Part shown: piece after piece, positions 1 to 11,160 of the stretch | Layout of the letters: each line of letters opens with the position of its first letter | Position numbering within the stretch: position 1 is the first letter of the stretch | Assembly: GCA_021464415.1 (NCBI GenBank) | Contig: JAKCWG010000439.1 | Span: 36,001 to 100,000, forward strand | Reading direction: 5' to 3' | Length of the DNA stretch: 64,000 nt | DNA from: Lonicera japonica | Lineage: Eukaryota > Streptophyta > Magnoliopsida > Dipsacales > Caprifoliaceae | Position numbers and translations under genes: made by a program | Notes under the pieces: generated by a model | Database searches by the model: none | Seen by the model: only the letters and a program-made list of their open reading frames with translations | Told to the model about the DNA's origin: nothing

Positions 1-1440
1 ATTTGTTTTATCTCCCTATTTGCAAGTTCTGCTTGCCCGTTTGTTTGGGGATGATAGGCGAGAGATACTTTGTGTGTTACTGCATACTTACGCATGAGAT
101 TTTCAAAAAATCGATTACAAAAATGAGTACCTCCATCGCTTATTATTGCTTTTGGAATTCCAAACCTTGCAAGAATATTTTCTTTCAAAAATTGAATTAC
201 CACATTGTGGTCATTTGTCTTGCAAGCTTTGGCTTCCACCCATTTAGAAACATAATGTACGGCAACTAAAATGTAAAGATTACCAAACGAGGGTGGGAAA
301 GGTCCCATGAAATCAATGCCCCAACAATCGAAGATTTCAAGAATCAAAATCAGATTAAGTGGCATCATGCTTCGTCGTGTAATCCCTCCAAGCATTTGGC
401 ATCTCGGACATGCTTTGCAATAGTGATGCGTGTCTTTGAACAAGGTTGGCCAATAAAGGCCACATTGAAGGATCTTTGCTGCTGTTTTCTTTGAAGAAAA
501 ATGCCCACCACAGGCTTCGGTGTGGCAAAAAGCAATAACGCTTTCAATTTCTTCATCCGGAATGCAACGTCGAATGATTTGATCCGCCCAATATTTGAAA
601 AGATATGGCTCATCCCAATAGAATTGCTTTTCTTCATTGATGAATCGCCTCTTATCTTGTGAGCTCCATTCTATCGGCATCTCTCCGGTGATAATAAAAT
701 TGACAATATTGGCATACCATGGAGAAGATGATACCAAAAATAAATGTTCATCAAGAAATGAATCTTTGATTGGACTTTCGTCAATTTGATCATTGAACAT
801 GAGTCTTGACAAGTGATCGGCCACCACATTTTCGACTCCTTTCTTATCCTTAATCATGATGTTGAATTCTTGAAGCAAAAGAATCCAACGCAAGAGTCGT
901 GGCTTTGCATCTTTCTTTGTGAACAAATATTTAAGAGCTGCATGGTCCGTAAAGATTAGAATTGGTGAGCCGATGAGATAGGACCGGAATTTGTCAAGAG
1001 CAAAGACAATTGCAAGGAGTTCCTTCTCGGTGGTGGTGTAATTCATTTGAGCCTCATTAAGAGTTCGGCTAGTGTAATAAATTACACCTGGCTTTTTGTC
1101 TCTTCTTTGTCCGAGTACCGCACCAATCGCATAATCGCTTGCATCACACATAAGCTCGAATGGAAGATTCCAATCCGGGCTTTGCATAATTGGAGCAGTA
1201 GTGAGCAATTGTTTGAGCTTGTTGAAAGCTTCCTCACATTTAATTGTCCATTCGAACGGGGCATCTTTGAGGAGAAGATTACACAACGGTTTAGTAATTA
1301 AGCTAAAATTTTGTATAAATCTTCGGTAGAATCCGGCATGACCCAAAAACGAACGAACATCATTGATGGTTTTTGGAGTTGGCAATTTGGCGATGAGATC
1401 CACCTTTGCTTTGTCGACTTCAATTTCTTTCTTGGACACC
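1..1440 (-). pseudogene. Athila-C pol, 3' part: RT end, RNase H, integrase (partial)
   Basis: Translating the minus strand from 1440 downward gives the end of the RT connection ([11 protein letters not shown]), then RNase H ([23 protein letters not shown]), the integrase zinc-binding region ([10 protein letters not shown], then CKACPRC) and the integrase core ([21 protein letters not shown]) up to the window edge. I met no stop in the parts I translated, so this section looks better preserved than the gag end of the same element. It is continuous in frame with the RT section at 3114 once the solo LTR and one target duplication are discounted. The third catalytic acidic residue of the integrase and the C-terminus lie at or beyond the edge. 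It is called a pseudogene because the parent pol is interrupted. Confidence 0.88.
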
Positions 1441-2493
1441 TGACGCGCGTGAAATAGTGCAATCGTATACACCCAAGTGTAGGCGGTCAAGTTGTAATAT
1501 AGACTTATGAAAGTCCGAGTGTCGAACCACAAGGAGGGGACTAAAGCTTTTGTAGATCACGTGTTTATATAGTAATTATTGATTAATTGATTAAAAGTGG
1601 ATTTTAATTTATCTTGTATAAATTAGAAAACAAATCTAAAGTTATGAGAATTTTCTTATATTTAAAGAAAGCGAAGGCATTAGGGGTTTATTTGTTATTT
1701 ATTGGGAACCATGGTTTATGAATCCAATTCGGCTCATTCATTCTCCTTATTGTATTGCATATTGTACTTCTCATTTAGAAGTCTAGATGTTGGCAGTAAA
1801 AGATTTCGAGGAAATACAACCAATCTAACTTTACTAGGCTACCTTATGAGAGAAGACAAACACCACATTTAAGGGGACAAATAAGCAATTATAGAGTATT
1901 CAAATATAGGCACAAAGTATGTTTAAGTGTTGTAGGTGACAAGGAAAAATAAAACCTTACTTTACACTTAACCACAAGATATGACCATATTTGAAATAAA
2001 ACTCTATAATTTTATATAAAAAAGCATAGCCATCCATTTATAATGGTGATTGTAAAATAATATATGCTTACTTGAAAAACTTTGTTTGTGTATAAATGAT
2101 TTAACTAGTACTAATCATACATGGCATGAATAGTCTATGTATCATTTATGTACTAAACATGTCCATTAATCACCAAAGAACTCCATATACATGGCATAAG
2201 GAGGCAAAAGAGATTAAAATGGAGGTTCCATAATATTTATGGTGTTTTAAGCCATTAAATATTATGGACTATTATTAATAGATGAGAAGCATAATTATTT
2301 AACAATACTAGGCACAGAGCTTTTAAAGAATTGAAAACTTGACCATGTTTACCTTTTAAAACAAACTCACCCCCTAGCCTTGGCTAGGTGATTCACCCCT
2401 CCATAGATGAATACATAACAATAATGAAGGAGAATCAACAAAACACTTGTATTAATAGATATGAAATGAGTCTATTACAAGTGATTGGGAATA

Positions 2494-2524
<31 letters not shown>

Positions 2525-3113
2525 AAGAAGAAGAAGAAGAAGAAGAATATTTCACTCTATTTTTCTCTCTTTATTACAAGAAGATTTCTCACTTTCCAAT
2601 TCTCTTCATGTGTCCTTAATGGAATGGGGTGGGGATGTATTTATAGTAGTTGTAATACACATTCAATGGTCTACATTCAATCCCACCAACCATGTTCTAA
2701 GGGCTCACATTTATTCTCACATAATACAAGTGATGTAAGCCATGACATCATCAAATACTACTCAAATACATGATGTAAGCAATGACATCATCAATTACTA
2801 GTCAAAAATCCTAATTTTAAAACAAAATATAAAATAAATTCTTATAATTAAAACTACTTAAAATAATGCTTCCAAATTATTCCAATTGGTTAAAGCCCAT
2901 GCAGCCTTATCCGTGTAATCCTTGCCATTCTTCTTTGATCCTTTGAATGATCCCTTTCAACGACAAAAAACGGCTTGCAATAATCTGTTAGCACATTAAT
3001 TTGCTATGAACCAACAAGTCGTAATTTGAGATTTAATTAGTGTGTTTAGCCATATAAGAGCACTATAATGCTTAGAAAAGCGTCTTCTCATATTCAATAT
3101 AGTGCGGTTATCA
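1441..3113 (-). mobile_element. Solo LTR of the Athila-C family inserted in Athila-C pol
   Basis: This 1673-bp sequence closely matches the Athila-C 5' LTR at 6656-8382. It starts TGACGC and ends TTATCA on the plus strand. It is flanked by the perfect 5-bp repeat ACACC (1436-1440 and 3114-3118), and no internal retroelement sequence accompanies it, so it is a solo LTR left by LTR-LTR recombination after a real insertion. Orientation follows the parent LTR. The TATA-like CTATAAATA lies on the minus strand near 2638-2646. It differs from the parent LTR mainly by an expanded AAG microsatellite and by only two copies of the TGATGT...ACATCA repeat. A reading frame across the AAG tract is spurious. 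Confidence 0.93.
2494..2547. repeat. AAG trinucleotide microsatellite
   Basis: About 17-18 uninterrupted AAG units lie inside the solo LTR. The matching position in the 5' LTR (about 7705-7720) has about four units, so the tract expanded after the two copies separated. A poly-arginine reading frame through it is an artefact of the repeat. Confidence 0.95.
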
Positions 3114-4878
3114 ACACCACATGGCCCAAAACAATTCCTTTGGTCACCATAAAGTGATACTTTTCCCAATTCAGAACAACCCTCTTTTCTACACATCGTG
3201 TTAGAACCTGTTCAAGATTTAACAAACAGTTATCGAATGACTCACCAGAAACGGTGAAGTCATCCATAAACACTTCTAGTGTTCTTTCAACAAGATCACT
3301 AAAAATGCTCAACATGCATCTCTGAAAAGTTGCGGGTGCATTACATAATCCAAATGGCATTCTGCGGTATGCAAACGTACCAAATGGACATGTAAATGTC
3401 GTTTTCTCCTGATCCTCCAAATCGATTTCAATTTGATTATACCCAGAAAATCTGTCTAAGAAACAATAAAATTCATGTCCCACTACTCTTTCTGGCATTT
3501 GATCCAAGAAAGGTAATGGAAAATGATCTTTACGTGTCACTACATTTAACTTACGGTAATCAATACACATACGCCACCCGGAAGTGACTCTTTGTGGGAT
3601 TAATTCATTTTTATCGTTTTTAACTACCGTGAGTCCGGATTTTTTCGGTACAACTTGGGTAGGGCTTACCCACTTACTATCCGAAATCGGATAAATAATT
3701 TTTGCATCAAGCAATTTTAACACCTCGTTTCTAACAACATCTTGCATGTGTGAATTCAAACGGCGTTGAAATTGTCTCGATGGTTTAGCCTCATCTTCCA
3801 AATAAATTTTATGAGTACAGATAAAGGGACTAATCCCATGAAGATCGGCTAAACTCCAACCAAAGGCTTTTTTATACTTACCGAGCATGCTTACCAACTT
3901 CTCCTCCTGTTCAGTTGAAAGTTCAGATGAAATTACTACCGAAAAAGTTTCTGAAGTACCTAAAAAAGCGTCCTTCAAGTTGCTTGGTAATGGTTTTAAC
4001 TCCATTCTTCCTTCGATTAATTTTGATGGTTCCGATTCACATTCCTTTTGTGGAACCTGTTTTTCACTCAAAGAACACACTTGCATACAATTATTGGGTT
4101 CCTTGGGAGTGGTTAGAAAATCTCCCAACGATTTCGATTCAAAAATATACTCAAAGTGTTCATCAACCAATGACTCTATCATGTTAACGTGTTCATTTTC
4201 ATCTTCAAAATCACTTTCTTGCTTACTTAATGAAAACACATTTAGCTCAAGATTCATATTTCCAAATGTTAATTTAGCAATACCATTTTTGCAATTGATT
4301 ATAGCATTTGATGTTGCAAGAAATTGTCTTCCTAAAATAACAGGAATTTTATTAGCGGGGTTCGCAACAGGTTGTGTATCAATGACAATGAAATCAACTG
4401 GGAAGAAGAACTTGTCAACCCGCACAAGTACATCTTCCACAATACCTCTTGGAACCTTAACAGACCTATCCGCTAAGTGAATTGTAACCTTGGTAGGCTT
4501 TAACTCTCCCAAACCCAATTGTTCATAAACTGAAAATGGAAGAACATTCACACTTGCTCCTAAATCAAGTAAAGCTCGTTTAATTCGACAGTTTCCTATC
4601 ATACATGAAATTGTTGGACAACTGGGGTCCTTGTATTTAGGAATTCTTGTATTTTACAAAATTGAGCTTACTTGTTCGGCCATAAAAGCTTTCTTTTTGA
4701 CATTCAACCTTCTTTTCGTGGTACACATGTCTTTAAAAAATTTTCCGTAAGAAAGATTTTGTTTGACCGCATCGAGCAATGGAATGTTAATTTTTACTTG
4801 TTTAAAAACATCCAAAATTTCAGCATTTTGATTTGGTTTTAAGGATTGCTGTAGCCTTTGAGGAAAAGGAATTTTCAC
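3114..4878 (-). pseudogene. Athila-C protease and reverse transcriptase
   Basis: From right to left: a gag/protease linker (4878-4654, with ILDVFKQVKINIPLLDAVKQ), an in-frame stop at 4654-4656, then an open frame from 4602 down to the insertion. The aspartic protease carries ALLDLGASVNVLP near 4560-4590. The RT fingers and palm follow (VSPTQVVPKKSG; WRMCIDYRKLN; RMPFGLCNAPATFQ), with the catalytic motif FMDD near 3258-3272 intact. The frame runs into the solo LTR at 3113 and resumes at 1440. Long plus-strand frames over 3887-4480 are antisense shadows. The role in a live element would be polyprotein cleavage and cDNA synthesis in cytoplasmic particles. Confidence 0.88.
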
Positions 4879-4894
4879 ACTCTCTTTGATTTTT

Positions 4895-6442
4895 TCAATA
4901 TCCTCTTTTTTCCCTCACTTCCTCATCATTCTTTTTGACTTCTTCGTCTACCATCTCAGCTTCTTTTGATTGAACTACTTCTTTTGGCTTTTGGGCCTTA
5001 GGATGAATAGTTTTATCAACCATTTTTCCACCTCGAAGAGTGGTGATATACTTCACGTGCTCCAACGTATCTTGTGAAGAAGTTCCCTCTTCAATCATCA
5101 TTGTTTGCCCATGAGGATTCGCAAGAGGTTGGGCTAGAAACTTGCCCTTCTCTTGGTTTGAAAAATTGGGAGCCATTTTAGACAAAAAATTCCTCATATC
5201 ATTCATGGAATGATCATTTCTTTGGAAGTATTGCTCACACCTTTGAACATGTTGATCAAACTTTTGAAAATTTTGATCGGATTTTTGAATAAGTTGTGTA
5301 AGCATGTCTTCCACATTTCTTTTTGGCGGGGGAACATATGATGATTGAGATTTTTGAAAATTCGGAGGTTGATTGGTTTGAGTGTTTGAATTACCCCAAC
5401 GAAAATTAGGGTGATTCCTCCACTCACTATTGTAAGTTTCCGAATATGGAGAATTTTGTGACCTTTTGTAATTATTCATCATGTTCACTTGGGCCGGGTC
5501 AAGCAAAGCTTGCTTGACGGTTGGTATGGTAGGACATTTTTCCGTTGGATGTCCTATCATATCACATATGCTACACATAGTTACTTCTTCCATCAAATTG
5601 ACCTCTCTTGGTTTTGAAAATTCTAAAGCCTCAATTTTTTTGGTCAATTGGGTGACTCGTGCTGCCAAATCGTCACTCTCCTTTAATTGATGGTAACCAC
5701 CCCGATTAGGCATATTGTTTCTTTCAGAAAAATTATAAGTATCCCATGTTTGGTTACTTTCAGCTATATAATCAAAGAAATCAAATGCCTCATAGGGATT
5801 TTTACTTAGAAATGTGCCATTACACATCATTTCTACAAATTTTCTCATTTCAGGAGTGAGTGATTGATAGAAGAAACTAACCAAGTTCCAATTTTCATAT
5901 CCATGATGGGGGCAAGCATTTACAAGTTCTTTGTATCTTTCCCAGCATTCATAGAATGTTTCTTGATTTTTGGGTGCAAAATTTGAGATTTGACGCCTTA
6001 AAGCATTTGTTCTATGAATGGGAAAAGAATTCTTCAAAAATTCAGTTTGTAAAGCTTGCCACGTTGTAATGGAACGTGGTCTTTGTGCATTTAGCCAAGT
6101 TTTTGCTTTGTCTTTTAATGAGAATGGAAAAAGTTGGAGTCTTACCACCTCTTCAGTCACATTAGGGTCATAAAAAGTGGAGCACACTTCTTTGAATTCC
6201 TTGAGGTGTAAGTATGGATTTTCTGACCCCATTCCATGAAATCTTGGCAAAAGTGGTATCATTCCTGGTTTGACAGCAAAACGATTTGTTGTCGGCGGAA
6301 GAACGATACATGACGGAGTGGCGCTCGTTCGTAGTTGGAGATAATCTCTCATGGTTGCGATTGGTGGTTCCTGAATGGGCTGAACTTGTATATTAAAATG
6401 ATTTCCACCATTTCCTCCTCGTGCTTCCTCATGGTGATCCAT
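4895..6442 (-). pseudogene. Athila-C gag
   Basis: The frame is open from upstream of the PBS to a stop at 4895. I place the start at the ATG at 6442 (MDHHEEARGG); an upstream in-frame Met starts MIHWLGNTKGR, and the most upstream one lies in the LTR and is unlikely. The capsid region has SCIVLPPTTNRFAVKPGMIP, then FPFSLKDKAKTWL, then a CCHC zinc knuckle (CSICDMIGHPTEKC) for RNA packaging. A glutamine- and asparagine-rich stretch and a charged Glu/Lys tail follow. The downstream protease frame is offset by one base, so a frameshift near 4890 separates gag from pol. In Athila-type elements gag and pol are normally one frame, so this is probably a lesion and not programmed. Confidence 0.85.
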
Positions 6443-6631
6443 TGTAACTTCTGTTTCTGTTTCAAAAAGATTATAGAAAAATGAATCGGGAAATGGGTCT
6501 CTTTCTACACGTCCTTTGGTATTTCCTAACCAATGAATCATTACCAAAGAAGATGTACAAGAAAAGGAAGTCACTGGATTAGAGCAATACAACCAAATAT
6601 AAAATAAACCCGTGATCGACTTTCGTTGCCC

Positions 6632-6649
6632 TCCCCGGCAACGGCGCCA
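6632..6649 (-). other. Primer binding site of Athila-C
   Basis: The minus strand reads TGGCGCCGTTGCCGGGGA, six bases inside the 5' LTR end. The same 18-mer occurs at the equivalent place in Athila-B. From general knowledge Athila-type elements use this site for tRNA-Asp priming; the tRNA match was not computed. Confidence 0.88.
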
Positions 6650-7810
6650 AAAACATGACACGCGTGAAATAGTGCAATCGTATGCACCCAAGTGTAGGCA
6701 GTTAAGTTGTAATATAGACTTATGGAAGTCCAAGTGTTGAACCACAGGGAGGGGACTAAAGCTTTTGTAGATCACGTGTTTATATAGTAATTATTGAATA
6801 ATTAAAATTGTTATGAATTGCTTTGTGGAGATATGTAGAAAACAAAAATTAAAGTTATGAGAATATTCTTGTTTTAAAGGGAAGCAAAGGCTTTGGGGGT
6901 TTATTTGTTATTTATTGGGAACCATGGTTTATAAATCCAATTCGGCTCATTCATTCTCCTTATTGTGTTGCATATTGTACTTCTCATTTAGAAGTTTAGA
7001 TGTTAGCGGTAAAAGATTTCGAGGAAATACAACCAATCCAACTTTACTAGGCTACCTTATGAGGGAAGACAAACACCACATTTAAGGGGACAAATAAGCA
7101 ATTAGAGAGTTCTCAAATATATGCACAAAGTATGTTTAAGTGTTGTAGGTGACAAGGGAAAATAAAACCTTACTTTACACTTAACCATAAGATGTGACCA
7201 TATTTGAAATAAAACTCTATAATTTTATATAAAAAGCATAGCCATCCATTTATAATGGTGATTGTAAAATAATATATGCTTACTTGAAATACTTTGTTTG
7301 TATATAAATGATTTAACTAGTACTAATCATACATGGCATGAATAGTCTATGTATCATTTATGTACTAAACATGTCCATTAATCACCAAAGAACTCCATAT
7401 ACAAGGCATAAGGAGGCAAAATAGATTAAAATGGATCTTCCATAATATTTATGGCGTTTTAAGCCATCAAATATTATGGACTATTATTAATAGATGAGAA
7501 GCATAATTATTTAACAATACTAGGCACAGAGCTTTTAAAGAATTGAAAACTTGACCATGTTTTCCTTTTAAAACAAACTCACTCCCTAGCCTTAGCTAGG
7601 TGATTCACCCCTCCATAGATGAATACATAATAATAATGAAGGAGAATCAACAAAACACATGTATTTACATATATGAAATGAGTCTATTACAAGTGATTAA
7701 GAATATAAGAAGAAGAAGAATATTTCACTCTACTTTTCTCTCTTTATTACAAGAAGATTTCTCACTCTCCAATTCTCTTCATGTCTCCTTAATGGAATGG
7801 GGTGGGGATG

Positions 7811-7819
7811 TATTTATAG
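7811..7819 (-). promoter_or_regulatory. Putative TATA box of the Athila-C LTR
   Basis: The minus strand reads CTATAAATA in the 5' LTR, and the same sequence is present in the solo LTR near 2638-2646. It is upstream of the PBS in the element's orientation, as expected for LTR-driven transcription. No start site can be fixed from sequence alone. Confidence 0.55.
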
Positions 7820-7902
7820 TAGTTGCAAAATAGATCCAATGGTCTACATTTAATCCCACCAACCATGATATAAGGGCTCACATTTATTCTCACATAATAC
7901 AA

Positions 7903-8070
7903 GTGATGTAAGCAATGACATCACTAAATAATTATATAAGCGATGACATCATCGATGCATGATGTAGGTAATGACATCATCAATACATGATGTAAGCAAT
8001 GACATCATCAATTTATGATGTAAGTAATGACATCATCAATCCATGATGTAAGCAATGACATCATCAAATA
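7903..8070. repeat. 28-bp tandem repeat TGATGTAAGCAATGACATCA in LTR
   Basis: Units start at about 7903, 7934, 7960, 7988, 8016 and 8044. The last four are spaced exactly 28 bp apart. Each unit has inverted arms TGATGT and ACATCA around a short AAGCAATG-like core. The solo LTR has only two units (2731 and 2771, 40 bp apart). The region lies upstream of the TATA-like site on the minus strand, where LTR enhancer repeats are often found. Confidence 0.9.
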
Positions 8071-8382
8071 TTAGTCAAAAATACTAATTTTAAATAAAAT
8101 AAATAAATTCTTATAATTAAAACTACTTAAAATAATGCTTCCAAATTATTCCAATTGGTTTAAGCCCACGTAGCCTTATCCGCGTAATCCTTGCCATTCC
8201 TCTTTGATCCTTTGAATGATCCCTTTCAACGACAAAAAACGGCTTGCAATAATTTGTTAGCACATTAATTTGCTATGAACCAACAAGTCGTAATTTGAGA
8301 TTTAATTAGTGTGTTTAGCCATATAAGAGCACTATAATGCTTAGAAAAGCGTATTCTCATGTTCAATATAGTGCGCTTATCA

Positions 8383-11160
8383 GTAAGCCTTAGTCCTAGG
8401 ATAACATAGAAGCGATCTAGGGGGATACCCTAATACTTTTATTTGCTAATTACTTGAGGAAAATCTTTTTCATAACTAAAATTATGTAAATTACTGTAAC
8501 AAACCCTAAAGCATTGATCAATAATGAACTACCAGATTGTTATTTTGCATGCACTCATGTTTTATCATGCATTTTTGCGAGTGTGAATTTACGCTATCAA
8601 CCTCGGGACCAGAGTTGTGATTAGGCCGCGGACTTACGGGTTTACACTAACCAAAAGTGCATGGGACCACTCTCCTTGGCCAAGTACTTACCGAGGTATA
8701 TAGAGTAATGAAAACACTCACATACCAGGAATGTATATCAAAAATTCCTTACATGTACCTGCGCTCTTGAGGTATATCATAAGACCTGCCAAATACGATG
8801 GAGCCTTAAACCTTACCCCATTAAACCACGCTTGCATATAGGAAAGTCAGCTTAGAACACAATGATTTTCTACATTGTTTTAACGACTATCAGTCATGAG
8901 AACCTAGTGAGCAAAGGCCCTGTCAATCATACCATCGTGGTTTTGGCAGGTATGGTCGGAAGCTGCCCAACCTCTATCTCAAAAATTCATGGAGACTGAT
9001 AATTTTTGTAATTTTCCTATCGTTGGTTCCATAAACAGAGCAACTCATGAGGAGAGAATTTCCTGTGTTTTGAAAAAAGAATTTAATCTAAAAAATCTTT
9101 TCAAAATGTTTTTCAAATTCAGAGGTCAGGGGAACCCAAGGAATTCATGTTCCTACCTTATCTCTATACGGGGCTCTCAAGTTGTCACTATACGGTTTGT
9201 TTTCGATCTCACCTAAAGAATTTTTATTTTTTTATGGTTAAGAGTCCATTCGATCGATGTGTTTCTAGGAATCTGGCAAGTATTAAAAGTGTATATTTTC
9301 TTTTGTTTTCGAAAAATATTTTATATGCGTCGTGATTTGTCCTTTTCTCCTTCAGAAGACTTATATTCGATTTGGCTTCCATTTGGGCCAAAAGAGATAG
9401 CACTGGTAGATTAGTTCGACCGGATACAACAACTGATATGGAACACCAATAGCCACAAACTTCGAATAGGGTCACTGGAAACTCTTTCACTGCAGTGGAT
9501 CTGCCACCGGGTCCTTCCTACCAAAATCAAGGGGTGTCTCAATAGAATATCAACCGAGCAATGCCATCGGGGCATACTTCTATGGATCCAATAAACACTG
9601 TATTAGGGTCCACAGTATAAACATACCAACCCAGGAAGAGATGTACCGAATGCTCGGGGACATTAGCAAGAGCCTAGCATTGCTATTAGATGATTAACGA
9701 GCCACCAAGGCTCGGCTGGAGGAGATAGACAGAGGTCGATGGGTTATGAATGAGCCAACAATAGAGACACCACCCGCACCACCTATGCCGCCATCTATTC
9801 ATGGTCAACTAGTTGTGAATGAGCCAATAAAAGATGCCCTGCTTGTACCACCTGCGCCACTATTTGTTCACTCCGATATTCCAACTCCTATTGAACCACA
9901 TACTCCACATAGGTGACCTGATCCAATCGAGAATTGGCTACACCAAGAAGTCCCACCTGAAGCAGCCCAACACGCTCAACAATGGTAACCACAACATCAT
10001 CCTCATCGTGATCCATACCATGAGCCTTTTTTGCGTCCGATGAGTATACAGGGTGATGTCACTGTTCCACAAGAGGTGATTCCGAAAGAGAATAAGACCT
10101 CAGTCGAGCTTAAGGAAAAATTGAATGCTTTAACCCAAAAGGTAGCCGAGGGATCAAATGACCTGACACAGCTCTAGAGCTATAATCTATACCCAGAAGC
10201 TTATTATCCGGTTAGGTTTAAGATGCCCGCAATAGAGAAGTTCACAGGAACAACACCACCAGAGTTGCACTTAAAATCCTATGTACGGGCAATAAAGATC
10301 TACGAAATAGGTGAGGCTCAGTTAGCTAACTCTTTTCATTTAAATTTAGTTGGTCCAGCCCAAAGTTGGTTCCTAGGATTAGAGAAATATCGAGTGTAGT
10401 CATGGACTAATATTGTGAACGATTTTATTGACCAATACAAGACAAACGAAGAATTAAAAACTACTCGTAAACATCTTGAAATGGCAAAGCAGAAAGATGA
10501 TGAAAGTTTGAGTGAATTTGTCACAAGGTGAAGGGCACTCGCTGCACAAATGGTGGAACGGATGGATGAAGAGGAGTAATTGGGAATGATCGTCAAGAAT
10601 CTGAAAGTAGAAATTCCAAATAAGATGGGTCACCAATTCTTTAGCCGCTTCAAAGCCTTGTTGCACGTGGGAAATGAGATAGAAGAAGAATTGGCTAAAC
10701 AAGCTGAAGCAAGAAAGTTAAGTGCACAATATAAGAAAGCTTCAACCTCGGCCACGAACCAGATTTCAACATACAACCCTTTTGTTTAGAGCAATATTGA
10801 CTATTCTGCCAATCCTTTTGCCACAGTCACCAACATTTCTTCTTTGGGATACCAAGATAACAACAACTATAGGGGGTAAACCGAGTTAAACACATGAAAA
10901 GGAATTTCTCACAACTGCCAAGCCCATTAAGCAAGGTATACAAGGATCTGAAGGATGTAGGGATGATTTATCTGCTGAACCCGCGACTGATACCTAATCC
11001 AGTGCCCACTAATTGGAACCTCAATAAAACATGCGAATACCATCAGAATTTGGGACACACAACAAATAATTGCATGGCTCTTCGGCATACTATTCAGGAC
11101 CTTATCAAAGCAGGAAATATACCAGATCCGTTTCCTCTAAACCATCAATGATTGAAGATT
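8383..11160 (+). mobile_element. Tat/Ogre-type gypsy remnant: leader and gag
   Basis: This stretch abuts the Athila-C LTR. A segment near 8675-8730 (CTCTCCTTGGCCAAGTACTT, then ACCGAGGTATATAGAG) matches, in reverse complement, the leader of the minus-strand Tat/Ogre-type element at about 27010-27080. In that copy it lies about 330 bp inside the LTR, so 8383 is probably close to this element's PBS. Decayed gag follows. Athila-C therefore appears to have inserted near the 5' end of this older element. From 8383 to about 9700 I see no coding sequence. No pol was found downstream. Confidence 0.65.
10224..11151 (+). pseudogene. Tat/Ogre-type gag, degenerate
   Basis: In one reading direction but with several stops, the translation reads MPAIEKFTGTTPPELHLKSY, then LVGPAQSWFLGLE, TTRKHLEMAKQKDDESLSEF and ALLHVGNEIEEELAKQAEAR. 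After a break at 10788 comes a zinc-knuckle-like segment, CEYHQNLGHTTNNC, then MALRHTIQDLIKAG. This order and wording fit gag of Tat/Ogre-type Ty3/gypsy elements. A related fragment sits on the minus strand at 18404-18888, sharing TRKHLEMAKQ. At least three in-frame stops and a break near 10790-10890 make it non-functional. Weakly similar N-terminal sequence may extend back to about 9700. Confidence 0.72.

Larger units (their letters stand above)
1..8382 (-). mobile_element. Athila-type Ty3/gypsy element Athila-C, left-truncated by window
   Basis: Reading right to left on the minus strand the order is 5' LTR (6656-8382), primer binding site (6632-6649), gag, protease, reverse transcriptase, RNase H and integrase, running off the left edge before the 3' LTR. 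Gag style, the protease motif DLGAS and the RT motif FMDD place it in the Athila-type group of Ty3/gypsy. A solo LTR of the same family (1441-3113) splits pol. The right boundary is set by the LTR terminus TTATCA at 8382; the partner target duplication lies outside the window. It sits in the leader of a Tat/Ogre-type element that continues at 8383. A frameshift near 4890, a stop at 4654 and the insertion make it non-autonomous. Confidence 0.88.
6656..8382 (-). repeat. 5' LTR of Athila-C (1727 bp)
   Basis: The plus strand starts TGACACGCGTG at 6656 and ends GCTTATCA at 8382, giving TG...CA ends. It aligns along its length with the solo LTR at 1441-3113, and the PBS lies just inside it. It contains a TATA-like site on the minus strand, four AAG units near 7705 and six copies of a 28-bp palindromic repeat near 7903-8070. 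Short reading frames in it are not conserved between the two LTR copies. Confidence 0.93.

Noticed and set aside
2388..2738. 116-codon frame with a poly-arginine run
   Set aside because: It is created by the AAG microsatellite in a solo LTR; the sister LTR has only a shorter, altered frame.
3887..4480. 197-codon plus-strand frame
   Set aside because: Antisense to the Athila-C protease-RT frame; no family resemblance of its own.
7903..8070. CRISPR-like array
   Set aside because: The 28-bp units are contiguous with no unique spacers, and the setting is a plant LTR.
8989..9490. Overlapping 60-90 codon frames on both strands
   Set aside because: They lie in the Tat/Ogre-type leader, with no recognisable motif and no agreement with the related leader at 25733-27378.
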